A stretch of DNA of 53,849 nucleotides from Erysipelotrichales bacterium (GTDB lineage Bacteria; Bacillota_I; Bacilli_A; RFN20; CAG-826). The DNA lies in the NCBI GenBank assembly GCA_022508535.1, contig JAFLUZ010000012.1:1-53849 (forward strand), given 5' to 3'. The notes beneath the pieces are model-generated. The model worked only from the letters and a program-made list of their open reading frames with translations. It was not told the origin of the DNA and made no database searches. Shown here piece by piece: positions 1 to 8,018 of the stretch. Position numbers and translations under genes: made by a program. How positions within the stretch are numbered: position 1 is the first letter of the stretch; every line of letters begins with the position of its first letter.

Positions 1-555
1 ATCAACAAAACTATTTGATTGTTTTGAAGCAAGATATTTATAACCACTTCCCAAGTATTTTTCTGTAGTTGCATCAAACACATAATACCCGGAGTAGCTG
101 TTTTTTGCATCAATAGTAGTGTATCCGAAAATATATCCAAATGTTCCCTCATAAGCTGTAGCTGTTCTACTTTCCCCTATGAATGGTAGCTTGATATATT
201 CTAGATTATTACACCCATAAAATGCGTTTGCACTTATTGAATCGATGGTATCTGCAACAATAATCGACTTAATATAACCGCGATAATCATACCATGGTGC
301 TGCTCCCTGAGAATAAGTTGTCATATCACCACTACCATTAATAGTCAAAACACCAGTTTCAGAATTAAAATCCCATGTCATATAAGTTCCAGCATTACCC
401 TCTGCATGCACCACTTGTGTTAATCGCGGATAATCCCATGCGAACTTTGAATCACCATCAACATCAACCAACGACTTAATAACACTTGCAACAGATAATG
501 CCAAAAAGGAAAAAATTCCTACGGAAATAATATGCTTTAATTTGAATTTTTTCAT
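1..555 (-). CDS. Secreted leucine-rich-repeat surface protein, N-terminal part (3' end outside window)
   Basis: The reading frame is open from an ATG at 555 to the window edge, giving 185 codons without a stop. An AGGAGG-like site (564-568) sits 8 bases before the ATG. The N-terminus MKKFKLKHII followed by a hydrophobic stretch looks like a signal peptide or anchor. The mature part contains GVLTINGSGDM, then IVADTIDSISANAFYGCNNL, which is the pattern of BspA/LRR_5-type repeats ('I..NAF.GC..L..I.LP'). Such proteins are usually surface exposed in gut Bacillota and may bind host or matrix molecules; that role is inferred. The C-terminal anchor cannot be seen. A small HTH gene lies just upstream on the same strand. 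Confidence 0.75.
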   Translation of the reverse strand, partial: MKKFKLKHIISVGIFSFLALSVASVIKSLVDVDGDSKFAWDYPRLTQVVHAEGNAGTYMTWDFNSETGVLTINGSGDMTTYSQGAAPWYDYRGYIKSIIVADTIDSISANAFYGCNNLEYIKLPFIGESRTATAYEGTFGYIFGYTTIDAKNSYSGYYVFDATTEKYLGSGYKYLASKQSNSFVD

Positions 556-576
556 TTCTTTCGCCTCCACATATTT

Positions 577-604
577 TTTATAGAGTAAACCATTGTTATA
601 TCAA
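577..604 (-). promoter_or_regulatory. Putative promoter of the LRR protein gene, with a dyad over the -35
   Basis: Reading the minus strand, TTGATA (599-604) and TATAAA (577-582) are separated by 16 bases, and the start codon lies 22 bases further on. The -35 is one arm of a perfect dyad, TATCAA-TTT-TTGATA (599-613), which could be an operator. Confidence 0.5.
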
Positions 605-647
605 TTTTTGATAGTATAGTTAATTAGTTAACATATATTTATTTTTG

Positions 648-872
648 CTAATCCTCCATATCAAACAGGTAATATTTGCAATCCGATTTCTTATAGATTA
701 ATTCTTGAGCATAATTAAAATTACAAAGAAAAGCTCGAAGTTCTTGTATATAACGATAAAACGTTAGTTCGTTTATTTCCAAGCAACTAATTATCTCTTC
801 TTTTGTAAATGATTTCTTTTCTAGTAAAATAGTGTAAATGAAAAGAACTCCTTGTGTCTTATTTACTTTCAT
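648..872 (-). CDS. Small winged-helix/HTH DNA-binding protein
   Basis: This is a 74-residue protein. The start is the ATG at 872, preceded by AAGAGG at a normal distance; an in-frame start at 905 has no such site. The segment from about residue 20 to 55 (KSFTKEEIISCLEINELTFYR) has the pattern of an HTH_11/DeoR-like helix-turn-helix: a 'T..EI...L.I...T..R.I..L' register and a short wing after it. No ligand or WYL domain is present, so it is a bare DNA-binding module. It sits upstream of, and codirectional with, the LRR surface protein and could regulate it or itself; a 12-bp palindrome lies just before its start. Function beyond DNA binding is unknown. Confidence 0.6.
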   Translation of the reverse strand: MKVNKTQGVLFIYTILLEKKSFTKEEIISCLEINELTFYRYIQELRAFLCNFNYAQELIYKKSDCKYYLFDMED

Positions 873-891
873 AGTGTACCTCTTTCTTAGA

Positions 892-903
892 GGTGGATCC
901 ACC
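892..903. promoter_or_regulatory. Perfect 12-bp palindrome before the small HTH gene
   Basis: GGTGGATCCACC is a perfect palindrome lying 20 bases before the ATG at 872. It is GC-rich against AT-rich surroundings and sits in the 5' leader, a plausible autoregulatory operator. No experimental support. Confidence 0.3.
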
Positions 904-952
904 ATCAGCGTTAGCCAATATTTGTCGACACCATTATAATAGAATAAGTATC

Positions 953-985
953 AAAAAATGAATATCAACAGGACTTGATATTCAT
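953..985 (-). terminator. Rho-independent terminator of the HTH-LytM gene
   Basis: The arms ATGAATATCAA (958-968) and TTGATATTCAT (975-985) are perfectly complementary with a 6-base loop. On the minus strand the stem is followed by a T run. It lies about 75 bases past the stop at 1061. Confidence 0.8.
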
Positions 986-1060
986 CTACAAAATCTTATA
1001 TTTTATAAAAACATGTAATAAAAGGGTGTTTTTGCCTTATTTTATTGTAAAATCACTAAT

Positions 1061-2095
1061 TTAAATTTCATCTAACGATTTTCCAAAAATTCCATTAGCA
1101 TTAATTTGTGTTGCTTTTTTTATCATTCTAAAATGAAGTGTATCACTGCCAAGCGTTTGAGTTGCTAATGATGTGCCAGATTTACCAATTACATCACCTT
1201 GTTTGATTTCTTGACCTTCTTGTACATTTATTTCGCTCAATGATGAATATATAGATTTAATTCCAGATTCATGTCGAATCCAAATAGTATTACCAAATAA
1301 ATTATCAGTTTTAACTACAGAAACTGTACCAGACGTCGATGCTAATATTTCAGTAGGTCCTTCCCGAAATACGAAAATAATTGCAAGGTCTCTATCTTGA
1401 ACACCACGATTGCAATGTTCATTAAATGGGTATTTAACTTTCTCATCATACTTTTTGACATTTGATGAATTATCTAAACTCGCTACAGAATCATTGAATT
1501 TGCTGCTTATTAAAATAGTAGATACCATAAAAGCAATAACTGAAGCAAAAAGTAAAGCAATTCTCAAAAATAGTTTAGTTTTCTTGTCGCACTTTTCAAT
1601 CTCATTTGATGAATTCAATTTTGATTTGTCTTCTATATTGCTAGTCGTTAGAACATTTGATGAAAAATATAAATCATCATACGAAATATTTAATTCTTTC
1701 GATAATAATTTAAATTGCTCCACATTCGGAAAAGTCGTTCCTTTTTCCCATGCCAAAAGAGTTTGATATGATATTCCTAATTTATCTGCCAATTGTTTTT
1801 GCGTTTCATCACGAATTTTTCTTTGTCTTCGAAGATTACTTGAAAATTTCTCAGCAGAAAAAATATTATCAAAACAAACATTATTATAATTATTTTTTAT
1901 CTTATCATTAATTAAAGCATCCAAATCTATTTGTAATACTTTAGCTAGTTCTCCCCAAACTGGAAGATCAGGAAAAGACTTGCCTATTTCCCATTTTGAT
2001 ATAGTTTGGACACTATACCCTAATGCACCGGCAATTTTAGATTGTGATAAACCTAATTCTTTTCTTCTTTGTGCTAAAAAATTTGTGTCACTCAT
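1061..2095 (-). CDS. Membrane-anchored double-HTH regulator with degenerate LytM (M23-like) ectodomain, copy 2
   Basis: This is a 344-residue protein. Residues 5-62 and 84-144 are two XRE/HTH_3 domains (QSKIAGALGYSVQTISKWE; QKQLADKLGISYQTLLAWEK). Residues 175-197 are one membrane span, so the HTH domains face the cytoplasm. Residues about 245-335 form a LytM/peptidase M23 beta-core (ILASTSGTVSVV, GQEIKQGDVIGKSGTS, TLHFRM). The zinc site is destroyed: the H-x-GID motif is absent and the HxH motif reads T-L-H, so no hydrolase activity is expected. The start is the ATG at 2095, where the first HTH begins and a TTGACA promoter lies upstream; an in-frame TTG at 2188 would add an unrelated tail. 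It lies 94 bases after its paralogue (2190-3353). The likely role is to relay an envelope or engulfment signal to DNA. Confidence 0.75.
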   Translation of the reverse strand: MSDTNFLAQRRKELGLSQSKIAGALGYSVQTISKWEIGKSFPDLPVWGELAKVLQIDLDALINDKIKNNYNNVCFDNIFSAEKFSSNLRRQRKIRDETQKQLADKLGISYQTLLAWEKGTTFPNVEQFKLLSKELNISYDDLYFSSNVLTTSNIEDKSKLNSSNEIEKCDKKTKLFLRIALLFASVIAFMVSTILISSKFNDSVASLDNSSNVKKYDEKVKYPFNEHCNRGVQDRDLAIIFVFREGPTEILASTSGTVSVVKTDNLFGNTIWIRHESGIKSIYSSLSEINVQEGQEIKQGDVIGKSGTSLATQTLGSDTLHFRMIKKATQINANGIFGKSLDEI

Positions 2096-2116
2096 AATAT
2101 ATACACTTTCATTATT

Positions 2117-2145
2117 AAAATAAACTTCATATATTGTTCTGTCAA
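2117..2145 (-). promoter_or_regulatory. Putative sigma-A promoter between the two HTH-LytM genes
   Basis: On the minus strand a consensus -35 TTGACA (2140-2145) is followed after 17 bases by TATTTT (2117-2122), 21 bases before the ATG at 2095. It would let the second copy be expressed apart from the first. Confidence 0.55.
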
Positions 2146-2189
2146 TAAAGAAAATGTTTATTGTACAATAATGACCTTTCGTATACAAA

Positions 2190-3353
2190 TTAAAATAAAC
2201 TGTCTACTGGTTTTCCGAATATATTATTAATATTAATTGGATTGTCATTTATTACCATTTCAAAATGTAATGTTTCTATACCAACTTCTTGAGTGTAAAG
2301 TGATACACCTGATTTTCCAATTATATCGCCTTGCACAAGTTCTTGATCTATATTTACATTTACTTCACTTAATGATGCATATATTGATATTATTCCTTTT
2401 TCATGTTGAATCCACACAACATTACCATAAACCTCATAATCCATTTCAATTTTAATAACTGTTCCATCTATAGCTGCAAGTATGTCGGTGTTTTTTTCAA
2501 ACACAAAATCAATGCCTTTACTTTTAAAGTAGGTTTCCTCGCCAGGTAAATTAACTATGGCATTCCTCTTATCATCAAGTGGTAATTCAGAATCATAAAA
2601 CATTCGTGCAATAATATACTCATCGTTAAATGGTAAATTAACTACTTCACCAACTGGACCCAACAAATCATCATCAGATGTTAAAGAATTATTATCTTCT
2701 CCAACACTTGATTGTTCATTTAGCGCTGGCAAAGATGCTGTATAACTAGTTCCAAACTTATTATTAAGTATAATTGCAGATATGGTAACACTAATGATTA
2801 CGACAAAAGAAATGATTAGTGCCGAAAATAGTCTTACTTTTTTTGTGCTTTTGTTTTTGCTATTTTGATTAACTTTTTCAATTCTTTTTTTAGGACTATA
2901 AGTTACTAGTGAGTTATTAGCAAAATATAAATCATCATAAGAAATATTTAATACTTTAGATATTATTTTAAATTGTTCTACGTTAGGAAATGTCATACAT
3001 TTCTCCCATGCCAAAAGAGTTTGATAGGATATTCCTAATTTATCCGCCAATTGTTTTTGCGTTTCATCACGAATTTTTCTTTGTTTACGTAAGTTGCTTG
3101 AAAATTTCTCAGCAGAAAAAATATTATCAAAACAAACATTATTATAATTAGTCTTTATCTTATCATTAATTAAAGCATCCAAATCGATTTGCAACACTTT
3201 AGCAAGTTCTCCCCAAATTGGAAGATCAGGAAAAGATTTGCCGGTTTCCCATTTTGAGATAGTTTGAACACTATATCCTAATACATCGGCAATTTTAGAT
3301 TGTGATATACCTAATTCTTTTCTTCTTTGTGCTAAAACATTACTACTACTCAT
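2190..3353 (-). CDS. Membrane-anchored double-HTH regulator with SpoIIQ-like LytM ectodomain, copy 1
   Basis: This is a 387-residue paralogue of the next gene, with the same order: XRE HTH domains at about 5-62 and 84-144, membrane span at 174-197, a Ser/Asp-rich linker, then a LytM/M23 domain at about 240-385. The ectodomain opens with PFNDEYIIARMFYDSELP and later KSKGIDF, which resembles the layout of sporulation protein SpoIIQ. As in B. subtilis SpoIIQ, the first zinc histidine is replaced (S-K-G-I-D), and the second motif reads T-L-H-F-E, so it is probably a binding rather than cutting domain. The start ATG at 3353 is 4 bases after the mnmA stop, so it may be cotranscribed with dtd-mnmA. 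The first 144 residues align without gaps to copy 2, while the ectodomains have diverged. SpoIIQ relationship is from memory of the family and should be treated as inference. Confidence 0.75.
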   Translation of the reverse strand: MSSSNVLAQRRKELGISQSKIADVLGYSVQTISKWETGKSFPDLPIWGELAKVLQIDLDALINDKIKTNYNNVCFDNIFSAEKFSSNLRKQRKIRDETQKQLADKLGISYQTLLAWEKCMTFPNVEQFKIISKVLNISYDDLYFANNSLVTYSPKKRIEKVNQNSKNKSTKKVRLFSALIISFVVIISVTISAIILNNKFGTSYTASLPALNEQSSVGEDNNSLTSDDDLLGPVGEVVNLPFNDEYIIARMFYDSELPLDDKRNAIVNLPGEETYFKSKGIDFVFEKNTDILAAIDGTVIKIEMDYEVYGNVVWIQHEKGIISIYASLSEVNVNIDQELVQGDIIGKSGVSLYTQEVGIETLHFEMVINDNPININNIFGKPVDSLF

Positions 3354-3357
3354 AACT

Positions 3358-4491
3358 CTATAAATCTATTCTTTTATTTTTATAATAAACTTCATCAATT
3401 ATTCCACCACCAAGACAAATATCTCCATCATAGAAAACTGCTGCTTGTCCCGTAGTGACTGCCTTATATGGTTCATCATATATTAACTCTACTGTTTTTT
3501 CATCAATCATATGTAAAGTAACGTCATTATCTTTTTGGCGGTATCTAAATTTACATCCTATATGCATATCTGAGGTAGGAATTTCATTATTAAATTGACA
3601 ATTTCTTATAATTGCGCGGTCGCTTAAAAGATGCTCATCTTCATTACCACTTGCAACATAAAGGATATTCTTTTTAACATCTTTTTTTACAACAAACCAA
3701 GATGTTGGAGTGTGACCTGAAATTCCACCAATTCCTAATCCTTTTCTTTGTCCAATTGTGTAATACAAAACGCCATCATGTCTTCCTAAGACATTTCCGG
3801 TATTAATATCGATAATATCACCTTTTTTGGCAGGTATATAATTTTTTAAAAACTCTTTAAAATTTCTTTCTCCAATAAAGCAAACTCCAGTTGAGTCTTT
3901 TTTATTTGCAACATTAAGCTCTAACTCACTAGCGATTCTTCTTACTTCTGTTTTGTCTATATCTCCAAGCGGGAAAAGGCAAGATGCAATTTGTTCTTGA
4001 TTGAGTTGCGATAAGAAATATGTCTGATCTTTATTTTGATCAAAACACTTAAGCATATATGTTTTTCCATCTTTATCTAATCTTTTAGCGTAATGTCCCG
4101 TTGCAATAAAGTCACAACCTTTAGATTTTGCAAATTTTAAAAATGCATCAAATTTTATATATTTATTACAAAAGATATCAGGATTAGGAGTTCTACCTTT
4201 TTGATATTCCTCTAAAAAGTATGTAAAAACATAATCCCAATATTCTTTAATAAAATCAATACGGAATAATTCAATACCTAGTTTTTCAGCAACTAGTTTT
4301 GCGTCTTCATAATCTGCCTCTTGTGGGCAACAAGAATCATTTAATGTAGGATTTCCTAAAATATCTCCATTTGCAATAGCGTCCCAGTTACGCATAAAAC
4401 CTGCGACTACTTCATAGCCTTGCTTTTTTAATAAATATGCCGCAACTGCAGAGTCGACTCCACCTGATAAACCTATCATTACCTTTGCCAT
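3358..4491 (-). CDS. mnmA: tRNA-specific 2-thiouridylase MnmA
   Basis: MnmA thiolates U34 of tRNA-Lys, -Glu and -Gln, using ATP to adenylate the base and a persulfide sulfur donor. The 377-residue protein begins with the PP-loop GLSGGVDSAV (SGGVDS at 9-14). The catalytic cysteines are both present: C108 in TPNPDIFCN and C204 in STGVCFIG. The C-terminal beta-barrel region (GQRKGLGIGG onward) is complete. Length is normal for the family. The ATG at 4491 overlaps the dtd stop, so the two are coupled. No cysteine desulfurase gene lies beside it. Confidence 0.95.
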   Translation of the reverse strand: MAKVMIGLSGGVDSAVAAYLLKKQGYEVVAGFMRNWDAIANGDILGNPTLNDSCCPQEADYEDAKLVAEKLGIELFRIDFIKEYWDYVFTYFLEEYQKGRTPNPDIFCNKYIKFDAFLKFAKSKGCDFIATGHYAKRLDKDGKTYMLKCFDQNKDQTYFLSQLNQEQIASCLFPLGDIDKTEVRRIASELELNVANKKDSTGVCFIGERNFKEFLKNYIPAKKGDIIDINTGNVLGRHDGVLYYTIGQRKGLGIGGISGHTPTSWFVVKKDVKKNILYVASGNEDEHLLSDRAIIRNCQFNNEIPTSDMHIGCKFRYRQKDNDVTLHMIDEKTVELIYDEPYKAVTTGQAAVFYDGDICLGGGIIDEVYYKNKRIDL

Positions 4492-4946
4492 TATTTCGTC
4501 AACTCCTTATTATCATAAATCATTGTAAATGGACCATCATTAATTAATGATACTTTCATATCTTCTCCAAATACACCAGTTTTAATTTCTTTACCTAATA
4601 ATTCTTTTAATACTTCATTAAAATAATCATATAAATTACTAGCGTCACTAGGATTTAAAGCATTAATAAAAGATGGGCGATTTCCTTTTTTATAATCTCC
4701 ATAAAGTGTAAATTGCGAGACTGATAAAATTTCACCATTAACATCAAGAATAGAAAGATTAGTTAATCCATTATCATCTTGAAATACTCGTGATTTAATA
4801 ATCTTATTTGCCATCTTATTTACAATCTCTTTATCATCACCATTAGTGAATCCCACGAGTAAAACAAAGCCTTTTTTAATACTAGAAAAGACTTGGTTAT
4901 TAATAGTTAGTTTTGCCTCTAAAACATTTTGTGCTACTACTCGCAT
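4491..4946 (-). CDS. dtd: D-aminoacyl-tRNA deacylase
   Basis: Dtd removes D-amino acids (and glycine from tRNA-Ala) wrongly attached to tRNA. The 151-residue protein starts MRVVAQNVLEAKLTIN, the typical family N-terminus, and carries the SQFTLYGD and GNRPSF motifs of the active site, with the Gly-Pro pair near the C-terminus seen as NDGPFT. I chose the ATG at 4946 because GGTGA lies 6 bases upstream and family members begin here; an upstream ATG at 4979 has no support. A TATAAT-like -10 is at 4963-4968. It is the first gene of a dtd-mnmA operon and is divergent from rarA. Confidence 0.93.
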   Translation of the reverse strand: MRVVAQNVLEAKLTINNQVFSSIKKGFVLLVGFTNGDDKEIVNKMANKIIKSRVFQDDNGLTNLSILDVNGEILSVSQFTLYGDYKKGNRPSFINALNPSDASNLYDYFNEVLKELLGKEIKTGVFGEDMKVSLINDGPFTMIYDNKELTK

Positions 4947-5015
4947 ACAGATCACCGTATTTATTATAGAGAATTTCATATAAAAATGGTATCATAAAAT
5001 ACGGAGTTGATATTA

Positions 5016-6278
5016 ATGAAAGCACCTTTAGCCTTTAGAATGCGACCTAAAACTTTAGATGAAGTATTAGGACAAAAAGATTTATTATCTGAAGACGGCT
5101 TTTTAACTCGTTGTGTTAAAACTGATACGGTTGTTTCTATGATATTCTTTGGTCCACCAGGAGTAGGTAAAACCACTATGGCGGAAGCTTTTGCAAACTC
5201 CATTAAAGCCCACTCGATTAAATTAAACGCTGTAACTAGTAATAAAAAAGATTTAGAAGAGGCAATTAATGAATGTAAAATGTATGAACGTGCGATTATT
5301 ATCATGGATGAAATCCATCGCTTAAATAAAGATAAACAAGATATCCTTCTTCCTTATCTTGAAGATGGAACAATATTCGTTGTTGGTGCTACTACTGCTA
5401 ATCCTTATATTTCGATTAACCCTGCAATTCGAAGTCGCTGTCACTTATTAGAAGTAAAACCACTAAATAAAGAAGATGTTGCACTTGGAATTAAAAGAGC
5501 AATTGAAGCAAAAAACGGATTAAATAATTCAATTAAAGTGAATGAAGACGCTATTTATTTACTTGCAAGTATGTCTGGTGGCGATATGCGTTTTGCCCTT
5601 AACTATTTAGAAATTTTATCTTTATCTTATAAAAACAAAGAACTTGATATTGAAGATATTAAAGAAATTGTTAAAGTTCCAAATTATCTAGTGGATAGAG
5701 ATGAAAACGGGCATTATGATGCTGTATCTGCTTTACAAAAATCAATTAGAGGATCTGATGTTGATGCTGCACTTTACTATCTTGCAAGATTATGTGTCGC
5801 AAATGATTTAGATTCTATTGAAAGAAGATTACTTGTAACTGCTTATGAAGATATAGGACTTGCTAATCCTGCTGCAGTTGACCGTACGTTTAATGCAATT
5901 GAGGCTGCAAAAAAAGTTGGATTTCCAGAAGCAATTATTCCACTTGGTTTTGCCGTGTGTGATCTTGCCTTATCACCTAAATCAAAAGTTTCAAATAACG
6001 CAGTTCACGCAGCCTATGATTTAGCAAAAAATACACCACTTGATGTTATGGATTATTTAAAACTTACACCTGTTAATAAAGATGAAGAAGATTTGTATCC
6101 TTACGATAGACCTGACTTGTGGGAAAAGATTCAATATCTCCCTAACTTAATTAAAAACGAAAAATTCTATGAACCAGTTGGTACATCTCGCTATGAAATG
6201 GCATTAAATGAAAATTATAAGAGACTTCATAAAACAAAAAGATCAAACAATTTAAGAGAACTAAAAAAACTTAAATAA
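5016..6278 (+). CDS. rarA: Replication-associated recombination protein RarA (MgsA), AAA+ ATPase
   Basis: RarA is a clamp-loader-like AAA+ ATPase that acts at stalled replication forks. The 420-residue product has Walker A GPPGVGKT (46-53), Walker B IIIMDEIH (95-101), sensor 1 VGATTANP and the arginine-finger segment NPAIRSRC. The C-terminal half carries the MgsA tetramerisation domain (RRLLVTAYEDIGLANP; DRPDLWEKIQYLP). I chose the ATG at 5016, with GGAG 9 bases upstream and an N-terminus PLAFRMRPKTLDEVLGQ typical of the family, over a TTG at 5007. It is a single gene, divergent from dtd across a 69-base gap, and ends at a shared bidirectional terminator. Confidence 0.95.
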   Translation: MKAPLAFRMRPKTLDEVLGQKDLLSEDGFLTRCVKTDTVVSMIFFGPPGVGKTTMAEAFANSIKAHSIKLNAVTSNKKDLEEAINECKMYERAIIIMDEIHRLNKDKQDILLPYLEDGTIFVVGATTANPYISINPAIRSRCHLLEVKPLNKEDVALGIKRAIEAKNGLNNSIKVNEDAIYLLASMSGGDMRFALNYLEILSLSYKNKELDIEDIKEIVKVPNYLVDRDENGHYDAVSALQKSIRGSDVDAALYYLARLCVANDLDSIERRLLVTAYEDIGLANPAAVDRTFNAIEAAKKVGFPEAIIPLGFAVCDLALSPKSKVSNNAVHAAYDLAKNTPLDVMDYLKLTPVNKDEEDLYPYDRPDLWEKIQYLPNLIKNEKFYEPVGTSRYEMALNENYKRLHKTKRSNNLRELKKLK

Positions 6279-6281
6279 AAT

Positions 6282-6310
6282 AAAAATACCATTGCAAGAT
6301 GGTATTTTTT
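6282..6310. terminator. Bidirectional terminator between rarA and spoVAF
   Basis: The perfect stem AAAAATACCAT / ATGGTATTTTT (6282-6292 and 6299-6309) has a 6-base loop. A-tracts and T-tracts on both sides suit termination from either strand; the two genes converge here. Confidence 0.85.
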
Positions 6311-6315
6311 ATTGT

Positions 6316-7668
6316 CTATAATTTTTTCTTTTCATCCGCTGCTTTTCTAAAGAAAATACTTCCTGTTAGTTTTGCATCAAATGGGCAAATTGGATATAGA
6401 TAAGGAACACTCCAAACTTTAAGTGAAGCTAAATATAAGAATAATATAAGTGTAAATACAATAAATCCATTTTTTCCAAATATCGCTGTTACTATGATAA
6501 GAGCAATATTACACAGTTTCAGCGCCATCGACATTTCATAACTTGGTGTTGCAAAACTACAAATTTGCGCAATTGCGCATAGTAGTAATACTTCTGGTAA
6601 AAATAGACCTAAGTCTGTTGATACTTGGCCCAGAATTACTGCTGCAATCAAAGATATACCAGTCTGCAGGGGCGTTGGTGTATGAATCGACGCTAGCCGC
6701 ACAATTTCTAAGATTAACTGAGCAATGACAATTTGTAAGGCAATACCAATTTGTAAATTATCTTTCGATATTGTCATTTCAAATGAATTTACAATTTCTG
6801 AATTATCTACTAAACACATCCATAATGGAATTAAAAACAAAGAAAGAAATACGGTAATTGTTCTTAAAAATCTTGTAAATGATCCTACAACTGGTGATTG
6901 ACGAAATTCTTCGACGTGCTTTGTATGATCAAAGAAAGTAATAGGTGTAATTATTACGCTTGCTGATGTATCAACCATAATGATTATTTTCCCATGCATC
7001 ATAGAAATAGCAGCAACATCTGGTCTTTCCGTATATCTAACTAAAGGGAATGGAGTGTATTTTTGCTTAAAGAGTAATTCTTCTAAAGAACGATCCGACA
7101 TAATAAGTGATTCAACATCTATTCTACTTATTTCATCTTCAATCCTATTAATTAGCTTTTCATCAACTAAACTTTTTAAATAACATACGGCAATATTCAT
7201 TTTACTTTTTTCTGATACTACATATGGTTTTGCTACCATATCATCAGTTTTAAGTCTTCTTCGAAGTAAACCAATATTAGTGTTAATTGATTCAGAAAAT
7301 CCATCGCGAGATCCACGAATTGTCTTCTCTGTCATTGGTTCTTCAATTGAGCGATTAGGATATGATTTTGCATCTACTAAATATGCATCATTTTCAATTA
7401 TTAAAAGTAAAAATCCACCATATACTTCTTCTAATATAACTTCAATATCATCTTCTTTTTTTATTTCGCCATTATAAACTTTCTTTTCAAATTCTTTTAA
7501 AGTTTTAATTTTATCTAAATAATCCATAAGATAGATGATGTCCATCTTATCAATTAAAGATGATGTAAAAATAATTAATCCATCTTTTTTTAAAACTTTA
7601 ATATTTTTCTTTTTGATATCAAAGTTATTATCAAAATCAAAGCGCTTTTCTAATTCTTTAATGTTCAT
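6316..7668 (-). CDS. spoVAF: Stage V sporulation protein AF (GerA-family membrane protein)
   Basis: SpoVAF resembles the A subunit of GerA-type germinant receptors and sits in the inner spore membrane, where it is thought to help germination. The 450-residue product has the hallmark segment SIEEPMTEKTIRGSRDGF with NIGLLRRRLKTDDM after it, then a C-terminal half with about five hydrophobic spans (from FLRTITVFLSLFLIPLWMCL). The loop MQTGISLIAAV-like segment 'TPTPLQTGISLIAA' is conserved in the family. Its ATG shares a base with the spoVAEB stop (TAATG), so translation is coupled. It is the last gene of the spoVA operon, as in B. subtilis. Somewhat shorter than the B. subtilis protein (about 490 residues). 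Confidence 0.92.
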   Translation of the reverse strand: MNIKELEKRFDFDNNFDIKKKNIKVLKKDGLIIFTSSLIDKMDIIYLMDYLDKIKTLKEFEKKVYNGEIKKEDDIEVILEEVYGGFLLLIIENDAYLVDAKSYPNRSIEEPMTEKTIRGSRDGFSESINTNIGLLRRRLKTDDMVAKPYVVSEKSKMNIAVCYLKSLVDEKLINRIEDEISRIDVESLIMSDRSLEELLFKQKYTPFPLVRYTERPDVAAISMMHGKIIIMVDTSASVIITPITFFDHTKHVEEFRQSPVVGSFTRFLRTITVFLSLFLIPLWMCLVDNSEIVNSFEMTISKDNLQIGIALQIVIAQLILEIVRLASIHTPTPLQTGISLIAAVILGQVSTDLGLFLPEVLLLCAIAQICSFATPSYEMSMALKLCNIALIIVTAIFGKNGFIVFTLILFLYLASLKVWSVPYLYPICPFDAKLTGSIFFRKAADEKKKL

Positions 7669-8018
7669 TATGGTCTTGGTTTACTCACTAAGGTTGCAAA
7701 AAATGCCATGACAACTGTAAATGATAATACAGCTGAAGAGTCTTTAATCATATTTTTAAGAATACCAAATACTCCTTCTTCTTTTGCTCCTTCAAGTGCT
7801 GCTTTTCCTAAAACATAGCCAAAATTTGTAATTGGCGTCATTGCACCTCCACCACACATTTTAAGAAGCCATTCATAAGCGCCACATGTTGTAAGTAAGA
7901 CACCAACTACAACATAAATTGATGTAATATGCCCTGGTGTTAATTTCGTATTATCAAATATAACTTGCGCAATTAAACATAATAATCCTGCAAAAAGGAA
8001 TGCAAATAAATAGGTCAT
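7668..8018 (-). CDS. spoVAEB: Stage V sporulation protein AE (SpoVAEb), membrane subunit of the DPA channel
   Basis: This is a 116-residue integral membrane protein of the SpoVAC/SpoVAEb family, part of the channel that moves Ca-dipicolinic acid into and out of the spore core. Motifs include TPGHITSIYVVVGVLL, MCGGGAMTPITNFGYVLGKA and EEGVFGILKNM, all typical. I chose the ATG at 8018: it overlaps the spoVAD stop as ATGA, has GGAGG about 10 bases upstream, and gives the normal family length and N-terminus (MTYLFAFLFAGLLC). Longer starts read through out-of-frame spoVAD sequence. The separate soluble SpoVAEa is not encoded next to it. Confidence 0.93.
   Translation of the reverse strand: MTYLFAFLFAGLLCLIAQVIFDNTKLTPGHITSIYVVVGVLLTTCGAYEWLLKMCGGGAMTPITNFGYVLGKAALEGAKEEGVFGILKNMIKDSSAVLSFTVVMAFFATLVSKPRP

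Noticed and set aside
1061-2188. Active M23 endopeptidases in the HTH-LytM proteins
   Set aside because: The zinc-binding His residues of both M23 motifs are missing in both copies, so I describe them as degenerate binding domains.
4947-5015. A shared operator between dtd and rarA
   Set aside because: Only a TATAAT-like -10 for dtd is visible in the 69-base gap; no dyad or convincing -35 could be found.
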